From: Planctomycetaceae bacterium
GTDB lineage: Bacteria; Planctomycetota; Planctomycetia; Planctomycetales; Planctomycetaceae
NCBI GenBank assembly: GCA_947476295.1
Contig: CANJQC010000011.1
Location: 1-64,000, forward strand
Length of the DNA stretch: 64,000 nt
Direction: 5' to 3'
Part shown: piece after piece, positions 9,809 to 19,608 of the stretch
Layout of the letters: each line of letters opens with the position of its first letter
How positions within the stretch are numbered: position 1 is the stretch's first letter
Translations under genes and position numbers: made by a program
Notes under the pieces: generated by a model
Told to the model about the DNA's origin: nothing
The model's database searches: none
Seen by the model: the letters and a program-made list of their open reading frames with translations, nothing else

Positions 9809-12800
9809 CTATTCAATAACCTTCAGGGCCACCGGCACATCGGTTGATGCCATTCGCCCATTGAAATCGCCTGTGGCGCGGATGACAATATTTGCCAAAC
9901 TACCCACGATGGCATCAGCGGCGGTGATTGTCAGCGTGCCCTCGGCTTGATCCGCGGCCACGTCAACGGCTTCTGCAGACAGACCAGTAACACCTTCCGG
10001 CAGCACGAGTGTCAGCTTCAGATTTGAGGCGAAGTTGTTCTTGCGAACAATCGTAACCTTCACCGGCACTGAGGCACCTCGTTTGATCGCGCCCGCCTCG
10101 GGAACGACAGCGGTAAGTTTTGCCGGTGCTACATGAATCGTTACCACCAGCGGTTCCGAGATGACTCGAACATTGACATTGTTCGGTTTTGACGCTTCTT
10201 CGGCCTTCTTCAACACTTCGTCGGCTGCGGCTTTAGCCTGCGTCGCGGTTTCGACTGCTTTTTGACCGGCTGTCAGTGCGGCAAGAGACGTTTCGACGTC
10301 TTTCGTCTTGTTGACCACTTCCACTTCAGCGTCACTTCTTTCTCTTGTCTTCGTTGCTTCCATTTCCCTGGTTGCAGCGACCAGCTTTCCAAGTTCCACG
10401 GCACTGCTGTTGAGTGTGTCCAGCATCTTTGCGGCTTCATCGGCTGCTGCCGAGGCATCCTTTACGGCCTGAATCGCAATGTTGACCTCATCCGCCGAAC
10501 TGTTCGCCGTTGTATTGACGGCTGCCAGTTGTGCCTGGATTGCGGCGAGTCCCTGAATAGAAGTCTGCTGTTCAGCAACGGCCATCGTAAAGTCATCTCG
10601 CAGCTTTGTCTGTTGCGCTGCATATGTTGCAAGCTCAGCCGTGACTGTTTTCACATGTTCGGTCAGCGCCGCGACCTTCTGTTGCGCGTCTTTTAATGCG
10701 ACGTCGGCGGCTGCGACTGCCGTTTGTTGAGTCGTCACGATTGTCTCGGCCTCAGTGACTTTTGCTTTGGCACGATCGGCTTGCCAGGGATTGCGACGAT
10801 ACGGAACAGCCGCTGTGCCCAGTACAAGAATCGTGTTTGTCGAAGGCGGAGCGTTTTCCTTAAAGAAAATTCTTGCGACAACGCCGGTCTGCCCGGGTTC
10901 AATCGCCACGTTTGGTGCATCGACTTCACCGGGGATTCCGTAAAAACTCAGATCAACCTTGCCGTCAAAACCATTACGTTTTTCAATTCGAATGGGGATG
11001 AGCAGCTGTTGATCCTGGCTGAATTCAGTGTTCATGGCATCGACCAAAATTGAAAATGGCTGCTCATCCTTCATCACGCCGGCGACCAGTGATTCTGTTA
11101 GCCGCGCCGTTCGTGGAAGTCCGTTGATGGGATCATGAATCAAAGTCGCCACTTGTGCCGCATGTTTGATCGCGGTGTCAGCGCTGCCGCTTTGACCAAC
11201 AATACTGATCGGGGCGAGTTGTTCGGCTGCGTCAATCGCAGCGGTCAGCACAAGTTTTGCCGTCGTCTGACCGGGCCCGATCACCGACGGACGGCAAGTG
11301 ATGCCTGCGGGAAGATTCTCCGCAGTCAGTTGAATCGCTTCCGCATGACCATCGCGGCGATACGCATAGACGGCCAGCTCGTAGCTTCCGCCTTTGCGGA
11401 GACTTACAGCACCGCTGGTCATCGGGGCCTTTCCGTCGGCTGACGGAAACGCATCAAACACGACAAGGCTGAAATCTGCCCTTGGTGATCTCACGGACAA
11501 ACGATAATTAAGCCTTGGATCGCCGCGTGTGTCACCGTAGCGATCACGCAGTCGAATGCGATATGTTCCGTCTTCGGGCACGTCGAGTCGAAATCCAGGA
11601 TCGTCGCTGAGTGTCGGCAGATCCGCGCCGCCCGGATTCTGCCTGTCATCGTCTTCGGTGGCAAGGCGGTTGTAGGTAACGGTCCCGTCTGCGTTGGAGA
11701 TGACTCGTTCCACCATCATCAACGGATCCGCGATGGAGCCCATTCGCTGAGCGAACACTTCCACGATCCATACTTCGCCTTTCTTCGCGTCGAAGCGAAA
11801 AATATCTTCGTCCGATCGCTCGGCGAACGCTCCTGTCGCTTCGAACGGCAGCGTCGCGGGCTGGTCCGGAGTCTCTGCGGCTTCGGAAATCGGCGAGCGG
11901 TCGGCCATTCCGATTTGCAGGAGATTGCCATCGACCGCGTTCCACCAGAACGACTGAGCGAATGCGGCCGTCGCAGTGGCACCGACGGGGTTTCTGCCGT
12001 CGCCGGACGAAATTGTCATCTGTTGTTGATAGACAGGAAGCCCGTCGAGCCTTTTTTCCACAGCATTGCCATTCGGCAAATGCCGCCCGTAAATCGTTAC
12101 GAGTGTCGGTACATTGGTGACAACGAAAGACGGGCTTACCCAATCCACCAGCGGGCGAGAATCGAACGACAGTCGATATACGAACTGATCACCGCCACCG
12201 TAAACCGCATCCTGAACTCTCACGATCAGTTCTTCGTCCTTCGCAGCAGTGAACACCAGTGATGCTTCCTGCGCGAGGACGCGTCTGGATTCTGCCAATC
12301 GATGGCCGGCCGTGTTGAACAGTTGCAGCGTCGGCTGCATAGGGGAATCAATTTTTTCGGCTTCTGATCGCACTACCAGTGTCTGCCCTGCCTTGACTGC
12401 GACTCGATAGAAATCAATGTCCGCCGCTCCGTTGGCGCGGGCGTTGATGATGGTCTCCATCGTCACAGGCGTCGCCTGAGCCAACGTATCGTTCGGTTCG
12501 ACTTCGGCAGCTTCCGGCAGCGAATCGATGCGAAACAAGCGAGGATTGCTGATGCCGTATAAGCCGCGAACTCGTACATCATACAGCCCCGCTGGGACAT
12601 CAGCCGCGACGGTGACCGAGAACGTATTCGCGACCGGGCTGCCGTTCGTGTCCATCTTCTGCACGGCGGTGATCCCGGGATGAGCGATGACCAATTGGTC
12701 GACTTCATCCAGATCTGTGCCGCCACCGACTGTCAAATCAACAGTTGTGCCTTGCTGTCCGCCAGGAGGGAACACAGACGTGATACGCGTCTGCGGAAGC

Positions 12801-12928
12801 TGTGCAAAAGCCTGTTGTCCTGCGATCGCGACAACAGCGGCCAGAAAAAATCGAATCCCAGTCATAGAGCTGGTTCCCGGGGGGACGTTATGAGGCGGGG
12901 TTTTGTGGAAGGAAGGATTTATTGCCAA
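9809..12928 (-). CDS. PPC (bacterial pre-peptidase C-terminal) domain-containing secreted protein with long coiled coil
   Basis: 1039 aa, signal sequence; VEPNDTLAQATPVTMETIINARANGAADIDFYRVAVKAGQTLVVRSEAE is a PPC-domain signature; Ala-rich coiled-coil segment toward the C-terminus. Confidence 0.85.
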   Translation of the reverse strand: MAINPSFHKTPPHNVPPGTSSMTGIRFFLAAVVAIAGQQAFAQLPQTRITSVFPPGGQQGTTVDLTVGGGTDLDEVDQLVIAHPGITAVQKMDTNGSPVANTFSVTVAADVPAGLYDVRVRGLYGISNPRLFRIDSLPEAAEVEPNDTLAQATPVTMETIINARANGAADIDFYRVAVKAGQTLVVRSEAEKIDSPMQPTLQLFNTAGHRLAESRRVLAQEASLVFTAAKDEELIVRVQDAVYGGGDQFVYRLSFDSRPLVDWVSPSFVVTNVPTLVTIYGRHLPNGNAVEKRLDGLPVYQQQMTISSGDGRNPVGATATAAFAQSFWWNAVDGNLLQIGMADRSPISEAAETPDQPATLPFEATGAFAERSDEDIFRFDAKKGEVWIVEVFAQRMGSIADPLMMVERVISNADGTVTYNRLATEDDDRQNPGGADLPTLSDDPGFRLDVPEDGTYRIRLRDRYGDTRGDPRLNYRLSVRSPRADFSLVVFDAFPSADGKAPMTSGAVSLRKGGSYELAVYAYRRDGHAEAIQLTAENLPAGITCRPSVIGPGQTTAKLVLTAAIDAAEQLAPISIVGQSGSADTAIKHAAQVATLIHDPINGLPRTARLTESLVAGVMKDEQPFSILVDAMNTEFSQDQQLLIPIRIEKRNGFDGKVDLSFYGIPGEVDAPNVAIEPGQTGVVARIFFKENAPPSTNTILVLGTAAVPYRRNPWQADRAKAKVTEAETIVTTQQTAVAAADVALKDAQQKVAALTEHVKTVTAELATYAAQQTKLRDDFTMAVAEQQTSIQGLAAIQAQLAAVNTTANSSADEVNIAIQAVKDASAAADEAAKMLDTLNSSAVELGKLVAATREMEATKTRERSDAEVEVVNKTKDVETSLAALTAGQKAVETATQAKAAADEVLKKAEEASKPNNVNVRVISEPLVVTIHVAPAKLTAVVPEAGAIKRGASVPVKVTIVRKNNFASNLKLTLVLPEGVTGLSAEAVDVAADQAEGTLTITAADAIVGSLANIVIRATGDFNGRMASTDVPVALKVIE

Positions 12929-12943
12929 TCGTTGAAGTGTGCT

Positions 12944-15412
12944 TCAATGATTGAACTGAAACTCTTTGGTGTTGATCAGCGCCCAGACGATGTCTTCGTA
13001 ACCGCCCCGAACGTTGGCTTCGTGGCGCTTGATATAACTCGTCGCAACGTCGAGCTCTTCGACGTTAGGTTCACGAGAGAACACCCAGCGATAGAGTTCC
13101 TTTACGCGATCTTCGTTTGTTCGTTCGATTTCTGCTGCAAACCGTGCTGTACGAGCCCCGTCGCGGGCGATCTTGTCCTGAATCTCTTTACCATTCAGCA
13201 GATGCAGACTCTGTGCCAGATTCGCATCCATGCTGCGTTCGCATTCACAGGCGGTGTCACCCTTTGGCTGGCCGAAGACCTGCAGGAAATACGTTGAATT
13301 TGATGCGTCCGCCAATTGCAGGGCTTTTGTCCCTGCGGGCATACCTCCAAATCCTTCTCCCGTGTCGGTCACCTGGTGAAACGCATCGTACAACGCTTCA
13401 GCACTCAGACGACGTGGGTAGTACCGCGAAAAATTCTGCTTATCATTGCCGTTAAACTCATTCGGCAGGGCGCTCAGTTGATAGGTCCGTGAGCGACAAA
13501 TCGTGCGGACAAGATCCTTCAGGTCAAAGCCCGACTGAATGAAGTGTGATGCCAGTCCTTCAAGCAGCGCCGGATTCGACGGCGGATTTGTGGCTCGCAT
13601 ATCATCTTCCGGTTCAACGATGCCGCGACTGAAAAAATGCTTCCAGTAACGATTGACCAGCGCCTTGGCGAAGAACGGATTTTGCGGATCACTCATCCAG
13701 TCCGCCAGCTTAATTCGTGGATCACGGTCGGCTGGGATGTCGTACGCAACGGTCCCGAGGCCAGCTGGTTTCAGAGCCTTGCCCGAACGCGGATTGCTTG
13801 CTGTTGCAACACCTTCGTTATGGAACACTCGACGGTCTCGAAGTCCGGCCGATGCATTCGGAATCGTTTTCTTGCCGACCTGACCATAAAACGCCGCCAT
13901 GCCGTAGTAATCATCCTGACTCCATTTCTCAAACGGATGATGGTGACAACGCGCACACTGAATTCTCAGACCAAGAAACAACTGGGCTGTGTCTTCAACC
14001 TGTTCTTCGGTGCTGTCCACATCGCGATACCATGTGACGGCGGGATTGATCTGCGGATCGCCCGTCGCAGTGATAATTTCGCGAACGAACTTGTCATACG
14101 GTGTGTTGTCGTACATTTTGTCCCACAGCCATTGATGAAAGAGCATCGTGCCCGGAGTGTCTTCACCGTTCACTTTGTGGTTTCGCAGGACGAAATTCCA
14201 TTTGTTGGAAAACTGATCCGCATAGGCCGGGCTGTCGAGCAACCGATCAATCAGACGATCTCGTCGATCATGTGAAGCATCGGCAAGGAACGATTGAACT
14301 TCTTTATCAGTTGGGAGCGCGCCGGTGATGTCCAGTGATACGCGACGGAGGAACGTTGCGTCATCACAGATTTCAGATGCTGGGATTCCAAGCTGCTTTA
14401 GTTTCCCGAAGACCGCCGTATCCACGAGGTTGACAGGTTCCGGCATATTTGATGTGTCGGCACCCAGAGGGATGGTGGCTCGGAACGTTGCGACCTGCCC
14501 CTGATAACGTGCCATGATGGCTACTTCGCCAGCCAGATCGAGCGTACTCACCAGCCCCGTCGTGGCACACTCCGCCATTTCCGCTTCGTTCGGTTCGAAC
14601 AACGCCATGCGTGTGACGTCTTCGGTCGTCCCATCGCTGTAGGTGGCAATGACGGCTATCTGCTGCTGAGCCTTCTGCGTCATTGTACGCGTCTCAGGGA
14701 CGCAGCGAATGCCGGTAACATAGGGGTCGCTCTCGGCACCATAGGGCATGCCCTGTTCGATCCATTGCACAAGCAAATTGTATTCGTAGTTTCCGCTTTC
14801 CATTCGCTTGCCTCCGCCGTGTGGACTGCGCCCAATGGCTTTCCTCAGCAGCAGACTTTCGTCAGGTATGGCAGGGAAGATTCGGCGACCACGTGCCTCT
14901 TTGGTGAGAAATTCGAAATCGTCCTCCGGATAGAATCCAAGCAGCGATAGTTTAAATCCGTTCTGGCCTCCGGACTTGCCGTGACACCCTCCACCGTTAC
15001 AACCGAGTTTCGTGAAGATCGGCACGATCTGGTTCCGGAAATTGATTGGCAAAGGCTGAGCATATCCGCTCACCGTTAAACGAGCTGTCGCGGACATGTT
15101 ACCTACCGTTGCGGTCACGGCGATGTCACCATCCGCAGCCGGGATCGCCATGCCGGTGGAATCGATCATTAGAACCTTTGGATCGGACACAACCCACGCG
15201 GCGTCTCGCGTGGAGTCTGTTCTCGAACCGTCTTCGCCGATTGTGGTGACGATCAATTGCTGCCGCGCGTCGCGGCTGCGAATGGCGATCACGTCGCCTT
15301 CGCCCAACGGGCTCAATTCAATCCGTGCGTTTTCGGCGACAGCGGATGATTCGGGGAGGCACAGCGCGGCGGAGAACAAGATCAACGCAGCAGAACACTG
15401 AGCGAACTTCAT
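12944..15412 (-). CDS. BIG2-like + DUF1549 + DUF1553 domain protein (planctomycete cytochrome-associated family)
   Basis: Bacterial Ig-like N-terminus (VTATVGNMSATARLTVSGY), GCNGGGCHGKSGGQNGFKLSLLGF, SLDITGALPTDKEVQSFL, CARCHHHPFEKWSQDDYYG, FAKALVNRYWKHFFSRGIVEPEDDMR. Confidence 0.9.
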   Translation of the reverse strand: MKFAQCSAALILFSAALCLPESSAVAENARIELSPLGEGDVIAIRSRDARQQLIVTTIGEDGSRTDSTRDAAWVVSDPKVLMIDSTGMAIPAADGDIAVTATVGNMSATARLTVSGYAQPLPINFRNQIVPIFTKLGCNGGGCHGKSGGQNGFKLSLLGFYPEDDFEFLTKEARGRRIFPAIPDESLLLRKAIGRSPHGGGKRMESGNYEYNLLVQWIEQGMPYGAESDPYVTGIRCVPETRTMTQKAQQQIAVIATYSDGTTEDVTRMALFEPNEAEMAECATTGLVSTLDLAGEVAIMARYQGQVATFRATIPLGADTSNMPEPVNLVDTAVFGKLKQLGIPASEICDDATFLRRVSLDITGALPTDKEVQSFLADASHDRRDRLIDRLLDSPAYADQFSNKWNFVLRNHKVNGEDTPGTMLFHQWLWDKMYDNTPYDKFVREIITATGDPQINPAVTWYRDVDSTEEQVEDTAQLFLGLRIQCARCHHHPFEKWSQDDYYGMAAFYGQVGKKTIPNASAGLRDRRVFHNEGVATASNPRSGKALKPAGLGTVAYDIPADRDPRIKLADWMSDPQNPFFAKALVNRYWKHFFSRGIVEPEDDMRATNPPSNPALLEGLASHFIQSGFDLKDLVRTICRSRTYQLSALPNEFNGNDKQNFSRYYPRRLSAEALYDAFHQVTDTGEGFGGMPAGTKALQLADASNSTYFLQVFGQPKGDTACECERSMDANLAQSLHLLNGKEIQDKIARDGARTARFAAEIERTNEDRVKELYRWVFSREPNVEELDVATSYIKRHEANVRGGYEDIVWALINTKEFQFNH

Positions 15413-15762
15413 GTGGTCACTCCTGCAAGGCGAACGACATCGACTTCGTGTCGATCGATGGTGTGGTCATATTCAGAAAAAATGGTGTGAGACGGAAGGG
15501 GATTCCGTCGTTTCTGAACGGGTGGAACTGATACAGGGTATTTTTTACGCGGCAAGTGTCAAGCACTGAGTGGAGAAACACTCCGTTAGCAGGCCGAATT
15601 CAGCAAACTCGCACGGATTTTCTGTTGATAATGGGAAAAAACCGACAATTTGATTCGCGAGGAATATTTTTCGACTCCGACATTCCGCTTTTCACCGTGA
15701 ACACAGCACCGCAGGCAGACGACCCAACTGGTGATGACCGCAGGAATTCAGGCCGAATTAAA

Positions 15763-17157
15763 TCACATAATAATCTCCTTCACCACATTTCCATGCACAT
15801 CGGTCAGGCGGTAGTCACGGCCGCCAAATCGATACGTCAGGCGCTCGTGGTCGAGGCCCATCTGATGCAGGATTGTCGCGTGGAGGTCGTGAACGTGAAC
15901 CTTGTTGTGAACGGAGTGCCAGCCGAATTCGTCGGTGGCTCCGTGGACCATCCCGCCGCGAATGCCACCGCCGGCCATCCACATTGAGAAGCCGAATGGA
16001 TGATGTTCGCGACCATTGTTGCCTTCCGCGGTCGGCGTACGACCAAACTCGCCGCCCCACAGGATCAGCGTGTCGTCGAGCAGTCCTCTCATCTTCAGGT
16101 CGGTCAGCAGCGCCGTGATTGGTTGATCCACGGCGCGGCAGCGTTTTGGCAGGTTCTCTCGAAGCCCGCTATGCTGGTCCCATGCGTTGTTGGCCGGGGC
16201 ATCAAAAAGCTGCACAAATCGGACTCCGCGTTCCAGGAGACGTCGGGCCATCAGACACTGTTTTCCGAAGAGTTCCGTTTCCGGATTGTCCGTGCCGTAC
16301 AGTTTCTGCGTTGTCTCACTCTCGCGCGAGATATCAAATGCTTCGGGCGATTCTCGCTGCATTCGAAATGCCAATTCAAACGACGCGATCCTCGCATCAA
16401 GCTGACTGTTGGCGGCTCGTTCATGCTGATGGATTTCGTTCAGGCGACGCAGGGCATCAAGCTTTGAACGCTGGTGGTCCAGCGAACTTGCCGGATCACC
16501 CAGATTGGCAATTGGATTATTCGGGTCTCGAACGAGTGTCCCCTGAAACGCGCTCGGCAGGAAACTTGATGCCCACAGTTGCGCTCCCTGAAACACAGCG
16601 GCAGGGCTGACGACAACAAAACCAGGCAGATTCTGATTCTCTGTTCCCAACCCGTAAGTCAGCCACGATCCCATGCTGGGGCGTGAGAAAGCCTGCTCGC
16701 CGGTACACATCTGAAGCGCCGCACCGGTGTGGTTGATATTGTCGGCAACCATCGAGCGGATCACGCAGACATCATCGATGCAGGACGCCAGTCCCGGCAG
16801 CAACTCGCTGACTTCAATCCCTGACTCTCCATGTCGAGTGAATCTCCACGGAGAGGCCAGCAGGTTTCCGGTCGTTGTTCGCTGCAGCTTTGGCTTCTCA
16901 AACGGGAGCGGCTTGCCGTTGTCCGTCGCCAGTCGTGGCTTAGGATCGAGTAAGTCGACGTGCGATGGCCCGCCGGGCATATAAAGAAAAATGACACGTT
17001 TTGCTCGCGGTTCGTGATGGGGCGGTCGAATGGCATAGGGATTCGAGCCATGCTCCGTTTCGTCCGCGGCCAACATGCCCGCTAATGAAAGCAATCCGAA
17101 TCCACAGCCAGATCGAGCCAGCAGTTCACGTCGGTTGAGAGAAGTGAAGTCATTCAT
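15763..17157 (-). CDS. DUF1501 domain-containing protein
   Basis: Tat-like N-terminus NRRELLARSGCGFGLLSLAGML; FLYMPGGPSHVDLLDPKPRL; WGGEFGRTPTAEGNNGREHHPFGFSMWMAGGGIRGG. Start set to MNDFTSLNRRE. Confidence 0.92.
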   Translation of the reverse strand: MNDFTSLNRRELLARSGCGFGLLSLAGMLAADETEHGSNPYAIRPPHHEPRAKRVIFLYMPGGPSHVDLLDPKPRLATDNGKPLPFEKPKLQRTTTGNLLASPWRFTRHGESGIEVSELLPGLASCIDDVCVIRSMVADNINHTGAALQMCTGEQAFSRPSMGSWLTYGLGTENQNLPGFVVVSPAAVFQGAQLWASSFLPSAFQGTLVRDPNNPIANLGDPASSLDHQRSKLDALRRLNEIHQHERAANSQLDARIASFELAFRMQRESPEAFDISRESETTQKLYGTDNPETELFGKQCLMARRLLERGVRFVQLFDAPANNAWDQHSGLRENLPKRCRAVDQPITALLTDLKMRGLLDDTLILWGGEFGRTPTAEGNNGREHHPFGFSMWMAGGGIRGGMVHGATDEFGWHSVHNKVHVHDLHATILHQMGLDHERLTYRFGGRDYRLTDVHGNVVKEIIM

Positions 17158-17196
17158 AGAGATTCCTCCGCGATTCACCGAAGCCCGCCACATTTT

Positions 17197-19581
17197 TCAA
17201 TCCGGATATACAAATTCGTTGCTGCACAACAGCACATGGGCCAGGTCCACCCAGCCTGCATTTGTACCGGATGAGTTCCCATGAGAGATAACCTCTCGCG
17301 TAAGGTCCAGCTCTTCGTCGCTGGGCAATCGACAAAACAGCAACCGATACGCCCGCTGAATTCGAGCGGTTTCAGCTTTCGGGCTATCGGTCGGGACGTC
17401 GTGGACAAGCCGATCCGCAAGATGCTTCGCCTGGTCGAGCAGAAAGCCACTGTTAAGCAGGAATAACGCCTGAGGGGCAACCGTACTGACAGTGCGAGCT
17501 TCAACTGACGAGTCCGGATTGGCTGCGTCAAACAGTGTCGCAAAGTTGCTGCGATCCCAGCGAGCAGTCTGGACGTAGAGGGATCTGCGAGTGATGGCGA
17601 CGTCAGCCTGTGCCGGTCCACCGAGTGCAGTATCAAGCTGCCCGGAAACACTAAGGATCGCGTCCCGCACTGCTTCCGCTTCGAGGCGGCGAGACGAGAA
17701 TCGACCGAGCCAGCGATTCTCCGGGTCGCGATCGAACTGCTCACGCTTGACGACGCTGCTTTGCCGATAGGCCGCAGAAAGCATGATTCGTCGGTGCAGC
17801 TTCTTCAGAGACCATCCGTCTTCAACGAAACGAACGGTGAGCCAATCCAGCAACGCCGGATGCGATGGCGGTTCGGACAGCAGGCCAAAATTGTCTGGTG
17901 TCGTCACAAGTCCGGCACCGAAATGCCATTGCCAGACACGATTCACGATCACCCGCGACGTCAATGGATTTTGCTGTGACGTTACCCACGCAGCCAGTTC
18001 CCGCCGACCGCTGCCTCCGGCGATGGAGCCCGTATCTTCGCCTTGAAAAAACGCTGGCATGCGACGAGAAACGACCGTCTCTAGGCGAGCATAACTGCCC
18101 CGCACGTGGATCGGTACGTCCTGAATGCCGGGGAAGAGTCCGCCCGGGACGCCGCCTTCGCTGACGGCGAGTGCCATCGGAATTTCTGGCGGCAGGCTTT
18201 TCTGCAGTTGATCCCGACGCTCGATGATCTCCTTCCGACGCGGATCATCGTCTGCGGGCTTCGGGGAGAGCTTGTCGAGTTCCGCCATCTGCAGGTTCAG
18301 CGTCTCGATTTGCATGACTTGCTGGTTTCGACGTTCCACCACGTCATTCGGCACGAGCGGTCGGCGCTGGAGCGTAATCTCGCCGCCCTTAGTTCCCAAC
18401 TCCTGCAGCATGCGTGTGCTGTAGAAAATCCCCGCCAGAGCGTAGTAATCCTCGTGCGAAATCGGATCAAATTTATGATCATGGCATCGAGCACATCCGA
18501 GCGTGAGCCCGAGGAATGCTTTGCCCACAGTGTCGATCTGGTCATCGACCATGTCGCTGACCAGCTTCTCTTTGTCCGCGTCACCGCGATCCCATGCTCC
18601 GTTGACGAGAAATGTGGTGGCGATCAAACCATCCGCGTAAGGTTCTGTGCCGTCAGGTGAGGAGAGCAGATCTCCGGCGATTTGATGAGTGATGAATTGA
18701 TCGAAAGGCAAATCGCGGTTAAGCGACTCCACAACCCAGTCTCGATATCGCCATGCTTCCAGCGGTTCACACACCGGATTGCGAGCCTTGGGATCACCGT
18801 CGTGGTAATCGGCGTAACGAACGACATCCAGCCAGTGTCTTGCCCATCGCTGGCCATATGCCGGCGATTCCAGTAATCGATCGACCACGCGATCATGGGC
18901 CACGTCGGAAACATCTGCGATGAAGGCGTCAAGTTGTTCCGGAGTCGGAGGCAGACCCGTCAGATCAAACGTCGCGCGGCGCAGCCATACAGCGCGTTCG
19001 GCTGGCCCGGCAGATCGCAGACCACGACTCTCCAGTTCTGCCAGAATGAAGTTGTCGATCTTGTTTTGTGGCCACTCAATATTCCGCGCGATCGGCGGTG
19101 TGGAATCCCGGACCGGTTGCCAGGCCCACCAGCTTTGCTGCTCTGCGGTCACTGCGAACCCCTTCGATTTTTTTTCCCTGTCGCTTGCTGATGGCGCTTC
19201 AGACTCAGGCCACGGGGCTCCCATGGCCACCCATTGCCTGAGCTTCTCGATGTCGGCATCGGGCAACTTCTGCTTCGGCGGCATTTTGGGCTCGTCGAGA
19301 TACCCCACGGCGCGGATCAGTAGGCTGTCGTCCGGCTCGCCGGGGACAATCGCCGGCCCGGTGTCGCCACCTTTCAGGATCTCCTCGTGCGCGGTCAACC
19401 GCAGGCCGCCTTCCTGTTTTTTTTCTCCATGACAACTGCGGCAATGCTCCACCAGAATCGGTCGAATCTGTTTCTCGAAGAACTCGACACCGGCTGGTCC
19501 GGATTCGTCCGCATAGACGTCATGGACGCCGTCCGAGATGAACAGCATCGCGACGAGCCAGGCAGAGGTTTTCAAGTTCAT
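17197..19581 (-). CDS. PSCyt1 + DUF1549 (PSCyt2) + DUF1553 (PSD1) protein
   Basis: CRSCHGEKKQEGGLRLTAHEEILKGGDTGPAIVPGEPDDSLLIRAV; ATFDLTGLPPTPEQLDAF; CARCHDHKFDPISHEDYYAL; NPLTSRVIVNRVWQWHFGAGLVTTPDNFG. Confidence 0.93.
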   Translation of the reverse strand: MNLKTSAWLVAMLFISDGVHDVYADESGPAGVEFFEKQIRPILVEHCRSCHGEKKQEGGLRLTAHEEILKGGDTGPAIVPGEPDDSLLIRAVGYLDEPKMPPKQKLPDADIEKLRQWVAMGAPWPESEAPSASDREKKSKGFAVTAEQQSWWAWQPVRDSTPPIARNIEWPQNKIDNFILAELESRGLRSAGPAERAVWLRRATFDLTGLPPTPEQLDAFIADVSDVAHDRVVDRLLESPAYGQRWARHWLDVVRYADYHDGDPKARNPVCEPLEAWRYRDWVVESLNRDLPFDQFITHQIAGDLLSSPDGTEPYADGLIATTFLVNGAWDRGDADKEKLVSDMVDDQIDTVGKAFLGLTLGCARCHDHKFDPISHEDYYALAGIFYSTRMLQELGTKGGEITLQRRPLVPNDVVERRNQQVMQIETLNLQMAELDKLSPKPADDDPRRKEIIERRDQLQKSLPPEIPMALAVSEGGVPGGLFPGIQDVPIHVRGSYARLETVVSRRMPAFFQGEDTGSIAGGSGRRELAAWVTSQQNPLTSRVIVNRVWQWHFGAGLVTTPDNFGLLSEPPSHPALLDWLTVRFVEDGWSLKKLHRRIMLSAAYRQSSVVKREQFDRDPENRWLGRFSSRRLEAEAVRDAILSVSGQLDTALGGPAQADVAITRRSLYVQTARWDRSNFATLFDAANPDSSVEARTVSTVAPQALFLLNSGFLLDQAKHLADRLVHDVPTDSPKAETARIQRAYRLLFCRLPSDEELDLTREVISHGNSSGTNAGWVDLAHVLLCSNEFVYPD

Positions 19582-19608
19582 ACGGCTTCCCCCGAAATCA
19601 GTTGGCAG

